From contig URAN01000002.1 in the NCBI GenBank assembly GCA_900545865.1, positions 62,001 through 126,000 on the forward strand: a stretch of DNA of 64,000 nt, in the 5' to 3' direction. The DNA is from an uncultured Eubacteriales bacterium. GTDB taxonomy: Bacteria; Bacillota; Clostridia; Monoglobales; Monoglobaceae. This document shows, piece by piece, positions 33,681 through 44,525 of the stretch; position 1 is the stretch's first letter, and the number at the start of each line of letters is the position of its first letter. A model generated the notes under the pieces. That model worked only from the letters and a program-made list of their open reading frames with translations, ran no database searches and had not been told where the DNA came from. Made by a program: the position numbers and the translations under genes.

Positions 33681-34592
33681 ATGAGTAATAGAAAAGAGAA
33701 AGTATCAATAGAAAGAATAGATATGGTGTCAAGACCCGCTAATGTTCTGCTGAATATTTTGCTTATAGCATTGTGTATAACGTGTGTGTATCCCTTTCTG
33801 CTTGTTATAGCAACATCGTTCAACAGTGAGTCGGCAATCGCGAGTTTTGGCTATACCGCGATTCCGAAAGAACCGACATTATATGCATACAAATATTTGT
33901 TTGCAAATGCGTCAACGCTGCTCAGAGCGTACGGAGTAACAATCTTTGTGACGGTTGTGGGAACGATGCTTCATGTAATAGTTTGCGCTCTTTACGGGTA
34001 TGCAATATCGAGACGTGAGTTTAAGTTCAGAAACTTCTTTACGTTTTATATGTTTTTTACGATGCTCTTTTCGGGCGGAACGGTGCCGTGGTACATAGTA
34101 TGTACAAAAGTTTTACATATAAACAACACAATATGGGCTTTGATACTTCCGTCACTGTGCAGTGCGTGGAACATAATCATATTAAAAACGTTCTTTAAAA
34201 GTTCGGTTCCCGATGCGATAATCGAGTCGGCACGAATTGACGGTGCGTCGGAAATTAAAACATTTGTCAGAATAGTTTGCCCGATAGCCTTGCCGGGACT
34301 TGCCACGATTGCGCTGTTTGCGATGCTGGGATTCTGGAACAACTATTTCAATGCAATGATGCTGACGACAAAGACATCGCTTCAAAACCTTCAGCTTTAT
34401 CTGTACAACATATTAAAAAGTGCATCAATGATGGAACAAGGGGCGAGCGCATCGGGAATGACATTAAAACTCCCGCAGGAAAGTGCGAGAAACGCAATCT
34501 GTGTAATTTCAATAGCGCCAATAATCTTTGCGTATCCGTTTTTCCAAAGATACTTTATTCAGGGTCTGACAATCGGAGCGGTAAAAGGATAA
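33681..34592 (+). CDS. Carbohydrate ABC transporter permease (YtcP/LplC type)
   Basis: 303 residues, six membrane segments, the second permease of the pair. The coupling loop reads ESARIDGASEIKTFVRIVCP (about 179-198). The C terminus FPFFQRYFIQGLTIGAVKG-like ending (AYPFFQRYFIQG) is diagnostic of the YtcP/LplC group. AGGAGG precedes the ATG and the first permease ends 14 bases upstream. Confidence 0.93.
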   Translation: MSNRKEKVSIERIDMVSRPANVLLNILLIALCITCVYPFLLVIATSFNSESAIASFGYTAIPKEPTLYAYKYLFANASTLLRAYGVTIFVTVVGTMLHVIVCALYGYAISRREFKFRNFFTFYMFFTMLFSGGTVPWYIVCTKVLHINNTIWALILPSLCSAWNIIILKTFFKSSVPDAIIESARIDGASEIKTFVRIVCPIALPGLATIALFAMLGFWNNYFNAMMLTTKTSLQNLQLYLYNILKSASMMEQGASASGMTLKLPQESARNAICVISIAPIIFAYPFFQRYFIQGLTIGAVKG

Positions 34593-34736
34593 AACGTCAA
34601 ATGTCCGACTTTGAATGGTTGATATATGATAAAGATACATTGTGCTCAGGAGAGAGTGGGCAAGCACAAATAATTTAAGAAAATAATTAAAAAAGAAATA
34701 TAAATAAAATTCATGATTTAAAAGGAGACGAGAAAT

Positions 34737-36173
34737 ATGAGATTTAAAAAAGGAAAAAAACTGATAAGCACAGTGCTCGCAGGAGCGGCACTCTTTACAA
34801 TGGGACTTAGCGGATGCGGAGAAAAAACGGCAAGCAGCGGCGATACATACACAATCGATTGGTATATAGTGTGCGGAACTGCTCCGTCAAATGTCGAACA
34901 CGTGGAAAAAGCTGCCGATGAGTACTTGAAAGATAAACTTAACGTAAATATTAAGCTTAACTATCTTTCGTGGGCGGCGTACACAGAGAGAATTAACGTA
35001 TTGAATGCCGGCAGTGAGAAATATGATATTGCGTGGGATTCGGGTGACGGTTACAGATTGAACTCAGCAAAGAACGCATATCTTCCACTCAATGACTTGA
35101 TGGATAAATATGCGCCCAAAACAAAGGAAATCATAGGCGAGGACTTTTTAAAGGGTTCACAGATTAACGGAAAAAACTATGGTATTCCAGCAAATAAGGA
35201 TAAGGGCTCAAGCCCGGGATTTCTTTACAGAACAGATTTGGCAGAGAAATATAACCTTACCGAAAAGCTTGAGAATGTAAAGAAGTATGAGGATCTTTTC
35301 CCGATTCTTGACGTCATCAAAGAGAAAGAACCGAGTATTTCTCCGCTCTTCCAGAATCATAATGCGAATACAGGACTGTTAAACAGGTTTGACACAGTAG
35401 CTTTCCCTGTCGGTGTATTTGCGGAGGGTGACGGTAAAATTGTGAACTATGTCGAATCAGATGAATACAAGGAAGTGTGCAGGCAGTCATCGGAAAATCT
35501 TAAAAACGGCTATATGAAAAAGGAAATAAAGGAAGATGAAGAAAACTTCTTCGTAGAGCTTATGGGTCTTAGGCCGGGTAAAGACAGTGAGCTTAACGGA
35601 AGCAGAAACTATAAGTGGAAACAGGTTAGTCTCGGAGAGCCGACAATGGTAAGTGATGACGCAACAGGTTCGCTTATGTGCATTTCAAGAACATCGGAAC
35701 AGCCCGAACTCGTTATGCAGTTCCTCGAACTTTTTAACACAGATGAGTATCTTCACAATTTGATAGTATTCGGCGTTGAAAATGTTGACTACACAAAAAA
35801 TGCGGACGGCACAATCTCACCGATTAAAGAATCCGGATACGGCAACGCAGGTATGCAGTGGATATTCGGTAACACATTCTTAGATTATACGGTAGAGGGC
35901 GAGGATCCCGAAAAAGCAAAGCTCACCGAAGAATTCAACAATACGGTTAAGGCATCACCAGCCGTTGGCTTTGTTGTTGATAACGAGGCAATCAAGACCG
36001 AGGTCGGAGCGTGCCAGAATGTAATGATTGAATTCAGAGGCAGACTTGCGGACGGCGCAGATGATTATGAATCTCTTTTAAATGAATATATTTCAAAGCT
36101 CAAAGCTGCGGGTTCTGACAAGGTTATGGAAGAAGTAAATAAACAATACGAGGAATGGAAAAAGAATAATTAG
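34737..36173 (+). CDS. Lipoprotein sugar-binding protein with DUF3502
   Basis: 478 residues. Lipobox LSGC with lipidated Cys27, then a type-1 binding fold: YTIDWYIVCGTAPSNVEHVE, AWDSGDGYRLNSAKNAYLPL, and the DUF3502 C-terminal region (about 340-475) with GFVVDNEAIKTEVGACQNVM. This is the LplA-type receptor of the importer encoded just before it and fits long oligosaccharides. GGAGACG precedes the start. A 144-base gap to the permease gene holds no gene or clear terminator. Confidence 0.93.
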   Translation: MRFKKGKKLISTVLAGAALFTMGLSGCGEKTASSGDTYTIDWYIVCGTAPSNVEHVEKAADEYLKDKLNVNIKLNYLSWAAYTERINVLNAGSEKYDIAWDSGDGYRLNSAKNAYLPLNDLMDKYAPKTKEIIGEDFLKGSQINGKNYGIPANKDKGSSPGFLYRTDLAEKYNLTEKLENVKKYEDLFPILDVIKEKEPSISPLFQNHNANTGLLNRFDTVAFPVGVFAEGDGKIVNYVESDEYKEVCRQSSENLKNGYMKKEIKEDEENFFVELMGLRPGKDSELNGSRNYKWKQVSLGEPTMVSDDATGSLMCISRTSEQPELVMQFLELFNTDEYLHNLIVFGVENVDYTKNADGTISPIKESGYGNAGMQWIFGNTFLDYTVEGEDPEKAKLTEEFNNTVKASPAVGFVVDNEAIKTEVGACQNVMIEFRGRLADGADDYESLLNEYISKLKAAGSDKVMEEVNKQYEEWKKNN

Positions 36174-36246
36174 TGTTGATTAATACACAAGACGGTTGAG
36201 CAGAAAAATATGTATTTATTAACGTACGAAGAAAGGAGAGAAAGCA

Positions 36247-37926
36247 GTGTTAAAAAGAATTTGTACATTTTTCCTTTGTGCGGTACTTATGGGTGCATCT
36301 GTACCATGCAGCGCAATTCATATTGATGATTTTAATATTGGTGAAGATAAGCTGATGATAACAGGAAAGCTGAATAAGCCTGATAAGGGTGCGCTGATTG
36401 ATCTTTGGATGGAGGACGATTCAAAGAATATAGTTGTTATCAGACAAACAAGAGCGGATGATAATGGTGGATATTCGTTTGATATAGACTTATCCAAATC
36501 CTTGAAAAATGGTGGAAAATTTACGGTATCCGTAACCTCTCAGACAGAGGGTATGGTAAAATATATATCGGATTCCGGCAGCGAATATGTAAATTTATAT
36601 ACTTCTGAAGAAACTGATGCTGTTTTGCGATTGTTGTTTGAAAACAAACAAAATATTCAAGCCAACAAGGAGACTATTGAACTTAATAAAGAAATTTTAA
36701 AATATAAAATTCCATTGTTAAAAAGCCTTCCTGATGATAACGGAAGTTATGAGTTAGCTGTGTTTATAAAAAATTCAGACTACACTGAAGATAATGCCGC
36801 TTTGACTCTAAAGGAAATTGCAGAAATAAAAGTTGTACAAAATGGAAATAAGGAAGATATATATACTTTACTCAATACCGATGGGTGTTTGAATGGACTA
36901 AAGGATGATGTTGTTTTCAAAAAAATGGATAAAGGTCTTTTTGAAAAGTTTTCTCAGAGGCTTGCAGCATCCGACAATATTTACAATAGTGTTAGTGAAT
37001 TTTTGAATGATGTTGAGGACGTTGCGGCGGTTACTCAGCTTTATGAGGTGAGAGGTGCGGATGGAATTGAAAAAACACTTAAAAGGTTTTCAGAAAAGTT
37101 TAATTTTGCTGTTTATGAAAGCAGCGAAAATGACCGAAAATCAGTTTTGAATATGATAGAGAAAGCGGTTGAAAATAATACCATTACTTCTTGTAAGCAG
37201 GTTCAGGAGATTTTAGACAAGTATATAAAGAAAACGGATGACAGCGGTTCGTCATCAGGTGGAGGTTCATCGAGCAGAGGCGGCTCATCCGGTGGTGTAA
37301 AAAGTACTGTAAAGGCCGATGCCGACTTAATATCGAATCCTGTGTTTGATATGGACAATGTTGCGACAGAAGAAAAAACATTTTCTGATTTGGATAATTA
37401 TAAATGGGCAGAGGAAAGCATCAATGAACTTGTTAAAGCGGGAATAGCAAATGGTGTTTCAGACACAGAATTTGCTCCGGAAAGAACGATAACACGTGCT
37501 GAGTTTTGTAAGCTAATCTTTAAAATTTTCGGTATGAAGGAATCAACAGATAATAATAGGTTCACAGATGTCTCTAAGGATGATTGGTATGCGCCGTATA
37601 TATGGACACTGAGTGATATAGGTGCAATAAACGGAATCGATCTAGAACACTTTGCGCCGAATTTAGCAATAAGCCGTCAGGATGTATGTACAATTATTTA
37701 CAGAATGCTAAAACGAGAACAAAATGAGTTGATAGCAACAGCTCCGACTTTTGAAGATTCCGATACGATTTCCGAATATGCGAAAGAGGCGGTGGCAGCT
37801 CTTCAAAATGCAAATCTTATAAAAGGTGAGGATGGAAGATTTGCTCCTGACAGGGAAATGAACAGAGCAGAAGCAGCCGTCCTTGCGGCTCGAGTGCATA
37901 GCTATAGAAACGGAGGGCATAAATGA
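36247..37926 (+). CDS. Secreted protein with three C-terminal SLH domains
   Basis: 559 residues, GTG start at 36247 with GGAGAG upstream. Signal peptide 1-23 (ending PCSA). Residues about 24-120 form a beta-rich domain that resembles a carboxypeptidase-regulatory-like fold, followed by a helical region (120-320), a Ser/Gly linker (about 335-355) and three SLH motifs: WAEESINELVKAGIANGVSD, WYAPYIWTLSDIGAINGIDL and YAKEAVAALQNANLIKGEDG. SLH domains anchor proteins to secondary wall polymers. Stop and next start overlap (ATGA). It may serve as cell-surface platform for the enzymes that follow; no cohesin-like domain is seen. Confidence 0.88.
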   Translation: MLKRICTFFLCAVLMGASVPCSAIHIDDFNIGEDKLMITGKLNKPDKGALIDLWMEDDSKNIVVIRQTRADDNGGYSFDIDLSKSLKNGGKFTVSVTSQTEGMVKYISDSGSEYVNLYTSEETDAVLRLLFENKQNIQANKETIELNKEILKYKIPLLKSLPDDNGSYELAVFIKNSDYTEDNAALTLKEIAEIKVVQNGNKEDIYTLLNTDGCLNGLKDDVVFKKMDKGLFEKFSQRLAASDNIYNSVSEFLNDVEDVAAVTQLYEVRGADGIEKTLKRFSEKFNFAVYESSENDRKSVLNMIEKAVENNTITSCKQVQEILDKYIKKTDDSGSSSGGGSSSRGGSSGGVKSTVKADADLISNPVFDMDNVATEEKTFSDLDNYKWAEESINELVKAGIANGVSDTEFAPERTITRAEFCKLIFKIFGMKESTDNNRFTDVSKDDWYAPYIWTLSDIGAINGIDLEHFAPNLAISRQDVCTIIYRMLKREQNELIATAPTFEDSDTISEYAKEAVAALQNANLIKGEDGRFAPDREMNRAEAAVLAARVHSYRNGGHK

Positions 37927-40709
37927 AAAAATATATAAAAATTACAATAAGCTTTTTAATGGTCATAGCTTTATTGCAACCGACAATAATAAAAGCCCGG
38001 GAAGAAAATATCAAAAATCCTGCTTTTGAAAAGGCATTAGGCTTTATGACGGGACTATCTCTCATAACTCAAAATGATAAAAGTGAGGTTTCAACAGTCA
38101 CTCGTGCTGAATTTGCATCGTATATGCTTAGCGCCATGGGGTTAAGCAACGGCACAGATGTAGATGAAAATACAAAACAATCATATCTTGGATATACAGA
38201 TAATCCTGAGTATGATGAAAACGGTGACTGGATATGGAAAACAGAAGAAGAAAGAGAGAGCGAAAATATTCATAATACAGAAACTCCGTTTAAAGATGTT
38301 TCCTCAACACATAAATACTGGGATAAAATACGACTTGCTGCTCAGCTTGGAATTATGCGCGGTGACGATAATAAATATTTTCGTCCCGATGAAGCAATAA
38401 CGGGATATGAGATGATAAAAGTTCTCACAGAAGCGTGCGGAGCAAAACTTTTTGCACAGGGGAATTATCCTTTCGGATACCTGGCACAGGCAAAAAAATT
38501 GAAAATTACAAATGATATTTCATCTGCAATCGGTGACTATCCTGTGTCTTATGCAACGGTTGTTGTAGGGTTGTATAATGCCTTGAATTCTGAAGTATAT
38601 GTTCCGGAGACTTATAATTCAAATGGAAAAGAAATACTTGCACAGAAAGACGGCTACACTCTGCTCGAATACTGGAGAGGTATAAAATATGTTGAAGGAA
38701 TAGTCAAAAAAAACAAGAATACAGGTATAGAAAATGCAGAAGGTTTTGGCGATGAATGTATAGAAGTTAATGAAAAAGTTTATCAGTGCGATCAATATCG
38801 TTCCGATGAGCTGCTTGGAATGAAAATCAAGCTTTATTATAAGGAAGATGGCGGTATATATAATACAAAATATATAGAAAAAATGGATTGTAATAAAGAG
38901 TTGGTTATAGATTCAAAAGATATTAACCGGTATACAAATCCGTATCTAAGTTATACGCTGAAAGATTCTGATAAAGCCAAACAGATTTATATCGGCGCAG
39001 ATACAAACATAATTTATAACGGCAAGCTTATTTTAGATTACAGCGATGATATATTTGATTTTAACGGCGCAAGAGGAAACATAAGATTTCTCGATGCGGA
39101 TAGTGATGGAAAATATGAGATGGCATTTGTATCGCAATCTGAACTATTCTGGATTGATATGATTGATTATAACAATAAAATAGTCTATGATAAGCTTTCG
39201 ACAGCAATATCTACACTTCCGAATTCGATAAAGGGAACTGATAAAAAGATTAATCTTAACGAGGGCTCCGTAGTGGCATTAGATGCTGATGGAAATGAGT
39301 TGTCGGTTGACAATTTACTTACTGATATGGTGCTTTATGTACAACGCACGCTTCCGTCACAGGGTGAATCTGTTACCAAGCTTATTTGCAGTTCCCGGGT
39401 TCTTACAGGGACGGTTACGGCAAAGGAAAGCGATACTGTTGTAATAAACGGAAGTGAATACGAACTCCTTGATATAGTAGATGCTTTTAAAATTGAATTG
39501 GGGAGCGCAGCGGAGTTTTATTTGACTCCGGATGGAAAGATAGCAGCGTTTAAGAGCCAAAAAGGATTACAACTCGGATACCTTGTGAAGTTAGCTGATA
39601 ACGGTAATCCGTTTTCTGATGATATTCGTGCTAAGATATATATTCCGAGCAGCGATAGTATGCTCGTTTGTAAATTGACGGATAAGATTACTTATAATAA
39701 GTCAAAAATGGATGTTGGCAAAGCGGCAAAACAGTCTGAAATTTATAGTTTGGCTGAGAATAAGACTATATCACAGCCAATAAAATTCAAGATAAATTCA
39801 GATGGTGAACTGTGCGAAATTCTTACGGGTAACTATGATGCACATGAGTTCTATACAGAGCGTTTGGAAAGTCCGTGGCTCGGCTATAGAAGTTATGGAA
39901 TGCTTTATACCAGTAAGCCAATGTACTATGCAAAAGCGGCTACGAAATATGTAAATGTACCCAAAAATGATGACGGTAACGAAAAGTCATACTACCTTGA
40001 AACTCTTCGGCATAACGAGTTTCAGGGAGTGAATATTATTTGTAAGGATGATATTGACAGCAACTATGTAAGCGCATTGTTCAAAGAGTCAGATTCATCC
40101 AATGTGAATGAAGTGTCTTCGAGTGCAGGGGTATATATGGTTTCGGAAATAGCAGAAACAGTAAACGATGAAGGTGATTCTTTTTGGAAACTTACGGCCA
40201 GAACGGCTTCGAATTCAACAACAGCCGGTGTATATAAAAGCGAATTAGAAAATATTTGCAAGGATCTTGAACCAGGGGATTTGGTTCGTTTAGATCTTGG
40301 CGGAAATCCATATCAAGTGTTGAGGATGGAAAAAGTGTTTGATGTCGGAGAAAAGTGCCTGATGTCAGTTGAAAATCCATCTGACAGTAGTATTGTGGCG
40401 GAATCATTCTATATTCATGGCAGTGCAACAGGAAGAACGGATGACGGAGATATTGTAAATGTAACTCCTTATATATACAGTTCTTCCGGCGGAAAGATAC
40501 AAAAAACACTTGCCGAGAATAACGCTACAAACAATTATCCGTTTTTTGCTAAAAAATTTGGGCTGCTTGTTTTTTACACTGATAGAGGAACAATAGAGGC
40601 AGGGTCGTATTCAGCGGATATACTTACACAGGATCCAACAGGAAAAGAAAATGACATTATCGTCTGCACTCGCTGGGGAGATCCGATAGGAATGTTCCTT
40701 TATAAATAA
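37923..40709 (+). CDS. Large secreted protein with N-terminal SLH domains
   Basis: 928 residues. Signal peptide 1-25 (ending KA). Two to three SLH-type units occupy about 30-200: VTRAEFASYMLSAMGL, YWDKIRLAAQLGIMRGDDNK and RPDEAITGYEMIKVLTEACG. The remaining 700 residues are beta-rich with no recognised catalytic motif, containing repeated strands such as VVINGSEYELLDIVDAFKIE. SLH at the N terminus here and at the C terminus in the partner gene suggest two surface proteins displayed in opposite orientation. Coupled to the upstream gene by a 4-base overlap. Role unknown; a surface scaffold or glycan-binding protein is likely. Confidence 0.85.
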   Translation: MKKYIKITISFLMVIALLQPTIIKAREENIKNPAFEKALGFMTGLSLITQNDKSEVSTVTRAEFASYMLSAMGLSNGTDVDENTKQSYLGYTDNPEYDENGDWIWKTEEERESENIHNTETPFKDVSSTHKYWDKIRLAAQLGIMRGDDNKYFRPDEAITGYEMIKVLTEACGAKLFAQGNYPFGYLAQAKKLKITNDISSAIGDYPVSYATVVVGLYNALNSEVYVPETYNSNGKEILAQKDGYTLLEYWRGIKYVEGIVKKNKNTGIENAEGFGDECIEVNEKVYQCDQYRSDELLGMKIKLYYKEDGGIYNTKYIEKMDCNKELVIDSKDINRYTNPYLSYTLKDSDKAKQIYIGADTNIIYNGKLILDYSDDIFDFNGARGNIRFLDADSDGKYEMAFVSQSELFWIDMIDYNNKIVYDKLSTAISTLPNSIKGTDKKINLNEGSVVALDADGNELSVDNLLTDMVLYVQRTLPSQGESVTKLICSSRVLTGTVTAKESDTVVINGSEYELLDIVDAFKIELGSAAEFYLTPDGKIAAFKSQKGLQLGYLVKLADNGNPFSDDIRAKIYIPSSDSMLVCKLTDKITYNKSKMDVGKAAKQSEIYSLAENKTISQPIKFKINSDGELCEILTGNYDAHEFYTERLESPWLGYRSYGMLYTSKPMYYAKAATKYVNVPKNDDGNEKSYYLETLRHNEFQGVNIICKDDIDSNYVSALFKESDSSNVNEVSSSAGVYMVSEIAETVNDEGDSFWKLTARTASNSTTAGVYKSELENICKDLEPGDLVRLDLGGNPYQVLRMEKVFDVGEKCLMSVENPSDSSIVAESFYIHGSATGRTDDGDIVNVTPYIYSSSGGKIQKTLAENNATNNYPFFAKKFGLLVFYTDRGTIEAGSYSADILTQDPTGKENDIIVCTRWGDPIGMFLYK

Positions 40710-40760
40710 ACAGTTGTCATTCACAGGTTGCAAACAAAAATGTGATTAGGAGGAATCCGG

Positions 40761-43700
40761 ATGGATAATAAAAAAAATAAGCGTCATGTCACAATGCGTA
40801 ATATATTGCTGTTTGCTTTAATAACTATAATATGTTTGGGTACGGGTTCAAATTGTCTTGCTGAAACATATTATGATAATACCGGCTTTTATAGTGGTGA
40901 TGAGCAAAGAGTTGCTGAGAAATCTGTAATAATGCGAGTTGGCTGTAATCAATGTTATATAAACAACCGCAGAATCAGTTTTGAGGTTTTCCCTGAAAAT
41001 ATCATGCCGTTTGAGGAAAACGGCATGATATACATACCCCTAAAAACGGCACTTGACGGACTCGGCGCAGAGAACACAGCAGAGACGGAGAGCGGTGTTT
41101 CGGCAAAAATCGGAGAAAAAGAATATAAATTTTGCGAAACAAGCCCTGACCTGAGAATAATTCGACGTAATGGTATGTTCTTTGCAGAGTCAGAAAATGT
41201 GGCGGCACTTACGAAAAGGTATTACAAGAGATATAAAGATACCGTCATAATATCGGCTGATGAGAGTATAGACAGAATTTCAGAGGCTACGGCGGAAAGT
41301 CTGCGCAATGCGCTCGATTATAACTGGCAGAACGTCTATCTCGGCTCGCTGGGTTATGTAACCGACGTTGTGGTGCATCCTAAGAATAAGGAGCTTATAT
41401 ACTGCCGTACGGACGTTGGCGGAATCTATCTTCTTGACAGAGAAAAGAATAAATGGAAGCCGCTTATGGACGGCATATCGGACGCCGACCGCGAGGCGCA
41501 GCCGGTACGCGCGTTTGCTCTTGACCCGAATAACGATAATGTAATATATGTATCAAGCGGCAGCACATGGTGGAAAAGTCCGAGCTGCATTATGAAGACA
41601 ACGGACAGGGGAAACAGCTGGAGAAAGCTGGACTTTAAGGGTAATACTTCTAATTCAACGCTAAACAGACTTGTAGGCGAAAATATTGCGGTAGACCCCA
41701 ACGATTCAAACACGGTATATGCCGGAACGTTTAATACGGGGTTGTTCGTCAGCTATGATGCGGGCGAAACATGGGACAACATTTCTTCCGTTCCGACCGA
41801 GTCAAGCGATCTTCAGCCCGGCGGTATCGCCGATGTGGTGATAGACGACAGCGTAAAGCTGGCTAACGGAAGAAGCGCGACGGTTTATGTTGCGGTATGG
41901 GGCAGAGGTATGTACGAAAGCCATGACGGCGGCGTTTCGTTTAAGCATATGAACGGTTCGCCGACATTCCCGTGCCGTATGCAGGTGCTTGGTGACAAAA
42001 TTTATATCACTGCGACAACCGATAATTCAAGTCATACAATACCGGGCGGATTCTTCTGTTATGAGAATGGCAAGTTTACCGACCTGAGTCCCGATGATGG
42101 AAGAAAATGGTACATGGCATTTATGATAAACAGAGAAAATCCCGATATGATGATAATATGTAAGGCATCATATGTGGATAGCTGTGATATTTTGCGTACA
42201 TATGACGGCGGAAAAACATGGGAAAACTTGGGAGCAGTACTGAATCCTACAGGTATCTGCCAGGATCCGATTGACCCCAACGGAATATGGTGGCCGCACG
42301 GAAAAGGAATATACTATATTCCGAATATGCACGAAAAGCGTTTTTCACATATAGACGCCGATTATAACGTAGAAGAATTGGTTGTTACAGGGGTAACATC
42401 TGTGCCATCAAAAGAGGCACCGGTATTGCTTTCGGACGTTATGGATCATGGAAACCTTATCAGCGAAAACATAAATGTCAAGGCAAAGAGTGCGGGATAT
42501 AACGTAACAAAAGGAACTGCAACCGATTATTGCTCTGAGGATCCATCAATGGTTGTAAGGGTTGGATTTACTATGAACGACCCAAGTGGTGAGTCAATTG
42601 TAACTGTTTCGGAGGATTACGGAAGAACAAGCAAAACGACAAGTTGGGATATCGAAAATGTAATTACTGATTTGGTCGTGGGTGCAGAAAAGCAAGAAAA
42701 CGGATATCCGGTCATAATGGTTGTCGCATACGGCAAAAGAAATACTTCTGACAGACCAGGAAAGGGCTTGTGGAGGTCAAAAGACTTCGGTAAGACGTGG
42801 GAGAAATGTGCTGACATTGTTACAGAAAATGAGAACTGGAATTATACATACAGAATGCTTGCGGCGGATAAGGTAAATCCGAATGTGTTCTATTTCACGG
42901 AAAAAACAAGTCTTTATCGCAGTATGAATGGCGGAGACACATGGAACAAGATTTACACATTGCCGATTGACTTGTCAAACGGGGATTATTCGGGGTATTA
43001 TATTAAAACTATACCGAATGTTCCGGGAGGTCTGTGGATAAGAAGCTCACAGAAAATCTATGCAACTTTGGATTACGGAAAAACAATAGAAACAATTAAC
43101 AATGTGAAAAATGTGACAGTGTTCGGTTTTGGCAAGGGAAAGGATGGCTCAACGTTGCCGGCAGCCTATGTATGGGGCGAGGTTGACGGCGTATTCGGAC
43201 TATATGTATCTGATGACCTGGGAAGAAAGTGGTGGAAATTGAATGACAGCACGCATAACATCCCGATTCTATTTGATATGTGCGGTGATATGAATATATA
43301 CGGCAGGGCTTTTATAGCAACAACGGGCCGAGGTGTTATATGTCTTAACCCAGTGGGGATAGACGAAAAGATTCCATCAATAAATATGGATACAAAGAGT
43401 TCAGAACCGAATCCGATTTCAAAGAACTATGCGGTCGGAACGGAAAATACCGTGATACAAGGAAGCGTAAGCGAATACTGTGAGGTGCGTATAAACGGTC
43501 AGCGCGTGAAGGTAGATGGTGATAATAACTTTAGCTTTACGGCACGGCTTAATGAGGGGGAAAACAACTTCCTTATAGAGGCTGCGGATGCGGCAGGAAA
43601 CCATGCGCAACCGGAAAAACTGATGATAAGGCACGTTAAGGGCTTTTTGAGCGGAGAAGATGATACCGAACCGCCGAAACTCACGGTAGAAAGTGTACCT

Positions 43701-44486
43701 GAAAGCACAACTCAAAGACTTTATACGCTACGCGGAAAGGTTAACGAGCCCGGTGAAATAATGGTGAACCGATTACCGATAACTCTTAACGAGGATTTGT
43801 CTTTTTTCAGTATAATTGAATTAAACGAGGGTGAAAATACGATAAGGGTGCAGGCACGTGATCACGCACGGAACGCGTGTCGTGTACAAGAGTATAAAAT
43901 AAGCTACGTTCCGGATACAACAAAGGTTACCGATCGCTTTGAATCAAAATACAAGTGTGACGGATTTGAATTTAACGGTGATATAAGCAAATATGGTGAA
44001 TTTACAAAGACGTTAGATAAGGTTGCGTTCGGAAACGTAAGTGTTGCGGCGGCGTTCGAAACAATGTGGGATGAGGATTATCTCTATGTTGCAGCAAAGG
44101 TTGTTGATGATATTGTTTATAACGGAAACTCCACATCGCACCAGAATGATTGTATCGAGATATACATGGACGGTGACAATTGTAAGGGCAAAAGCTACAA
44201 TGACCATGACAAACAGTACGTATTTGTATTTGATGCATCAGGAACGAAAAAGAATGCTATATTTGCAAGAACAATGGATGGCTATACCGCCGAAATTCGA
44301 ATCCCGTGGAGTGATCTTGGTGTAACTCCTTCTGAAAATATGAAGGTTGGATTTGATATAGACTGTGTTGATAATGATTCACAGTATGTGTCCGATGGGG
44401 TGAGAAAAGGTGCAATAGTTTGGAATGGTACAGCGGATGATTGGTGTAATCCGGCAGTATTTTCAACTATAATATTAAAAAAATAA
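40761..44486 (+). CDS. Secreted GH74-type xyloglucanase-like protein with CBM9-like end
   Basis: 1241 residues. Signal peptide 1-35; copper amine oxidase N-terminal-like domain about 53-150 (IMRVGCNQCYINNRRISFEV); GH74 double beta-propeller about 183-870 with GSLGYVTDVVVHPKNKELIY, BNR repeats (TTDRGNSWRKL, SYDAGETWDNI) and the end block YGRAFIATTGRGVI. The two catalytic Asp of GH74 appear kept: D218 in CRTDVGG and D562 in MDHGN. Two glucodextranase-B-like Ig domains (about 890-1050) and a CBM9-like domain (1060-1241) complete it. GH74 enzymes cut beta-glucan backbones of xyloglucan; the exact substrate here is inferred. No cell-wall anchor of its own. Confidence 0.88.
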   Translation: MDNKKNKRHVTMRNILLFALITIICLGTGSNCLAETYYDNTGFYSGDEQRVAEKSVIMRVGCNQCYINNRRISFEVFPENIMPFEENGMIYIPLKTALDGLGAENTAETESGVSAKIGEKEYKFCETSPDLRIIRRNGMFFAESENVAALTKRYYKRYKDTVIISADESIDRISEATAESLRNALDYNWQNVYLGSLGYVTDVVVHPKNKELIYCRTDVGGIYLLDREKNKWKPLMDGISDADREAQPVRAFALDPNNDNVIYVSSGSTWWKSPSCIMKTTDRGNSWRKLDFKGNTSNSTLNRLVGENIAVDPNDSNTVYAGTFNTGLFVSYDAGETWDNISSVPTESSDLQPGGIADVVIDDSVKLANGRSATVYVAVWGRGMYESHDGGVSFKHMNGSPTFPCRMQVLGDKIYITATTDNSSHTIPGGFFCYENGKFTDLSPDDGRKWYMAFMINRENPDMMIICKASYVDSCDILRTYDGGKTWENLGAVLNPTGICQDPIDPNGIWWPHGKGIYYIPNMHEKRFSHIDADYNVEELVVTGVTSVPSKEAPVLLSDVMDHGNLISENINVKAKSAGYNVTKGTATDYCSEDPSMVVRVGFTMNDPSGESIVTVSEDYGRTSKTTSWDIENVITDLVVGAEKQENGYPVIMVVAYGKRNTSDRPGKGLWRSKDFGKTWEKCADIVTENENWNYTYRMLAADKVNPNVFYFTEKTSLYRSMNGGDTWNKIYTLPIDLSNGDYSGYYIKTIPNVPGGLWIRSSQKIYATLDYGKTIETINNVKNVTVFGFGKGKDGSTLPAAYVWGEVDGVFGLYVSDDLGRKWWKLNDSTHNIPILFDMCGDMNIYGRAFIATTGRGVICLNPVGIDEKIPSINMDTKSSEPNPISKNYAVGTENTVIQGSVSEYCEVRINGQRVKVDGDNNFSFTARLNEGENNFLIEAADAAGNHAQPEKLMIRHVKGFLSGEDDTEPPKLTVESVPESTTQRLYTLRGKVNEPGEIMVNRLPITLNEDLSFFSIIELNEGENTIRVQARDHARNACRVQEYKISYVPDTTKVTDRFESKYKCDGFEFNGDISKYGEFTKTLDKVAFGNVSVAAAFETMWDEDYLYVAAKVVDDIVYNGNSTSHQNDCIEIYMDGDNCKGKSYNDHDKQYVFVFDASGTKKNAIFARTMDGYTAEIRIPWSDLGVTPSENMKVGFDIDCVDNDSQYVSDGVRKGAIVWNGTADDWCNPAVFSTIILKK
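40999..41031. repeat. 14-bp perfect inverted repeat inside the GH74 gene
   Basis: ATATCATGCCGTTT (40999-41012) and its exact reverse complement (41018-41031) enclose GAGGA. It lies in the amine-oxidase-like domain and would form a stable mRNA hairpin about 240 bases after the start codon. Confidence 0.75.
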
Positions 44487-44525
44487 TAAAGAAATTAATA
44501 AAATCAACATGAAAGGAGTATTGTT

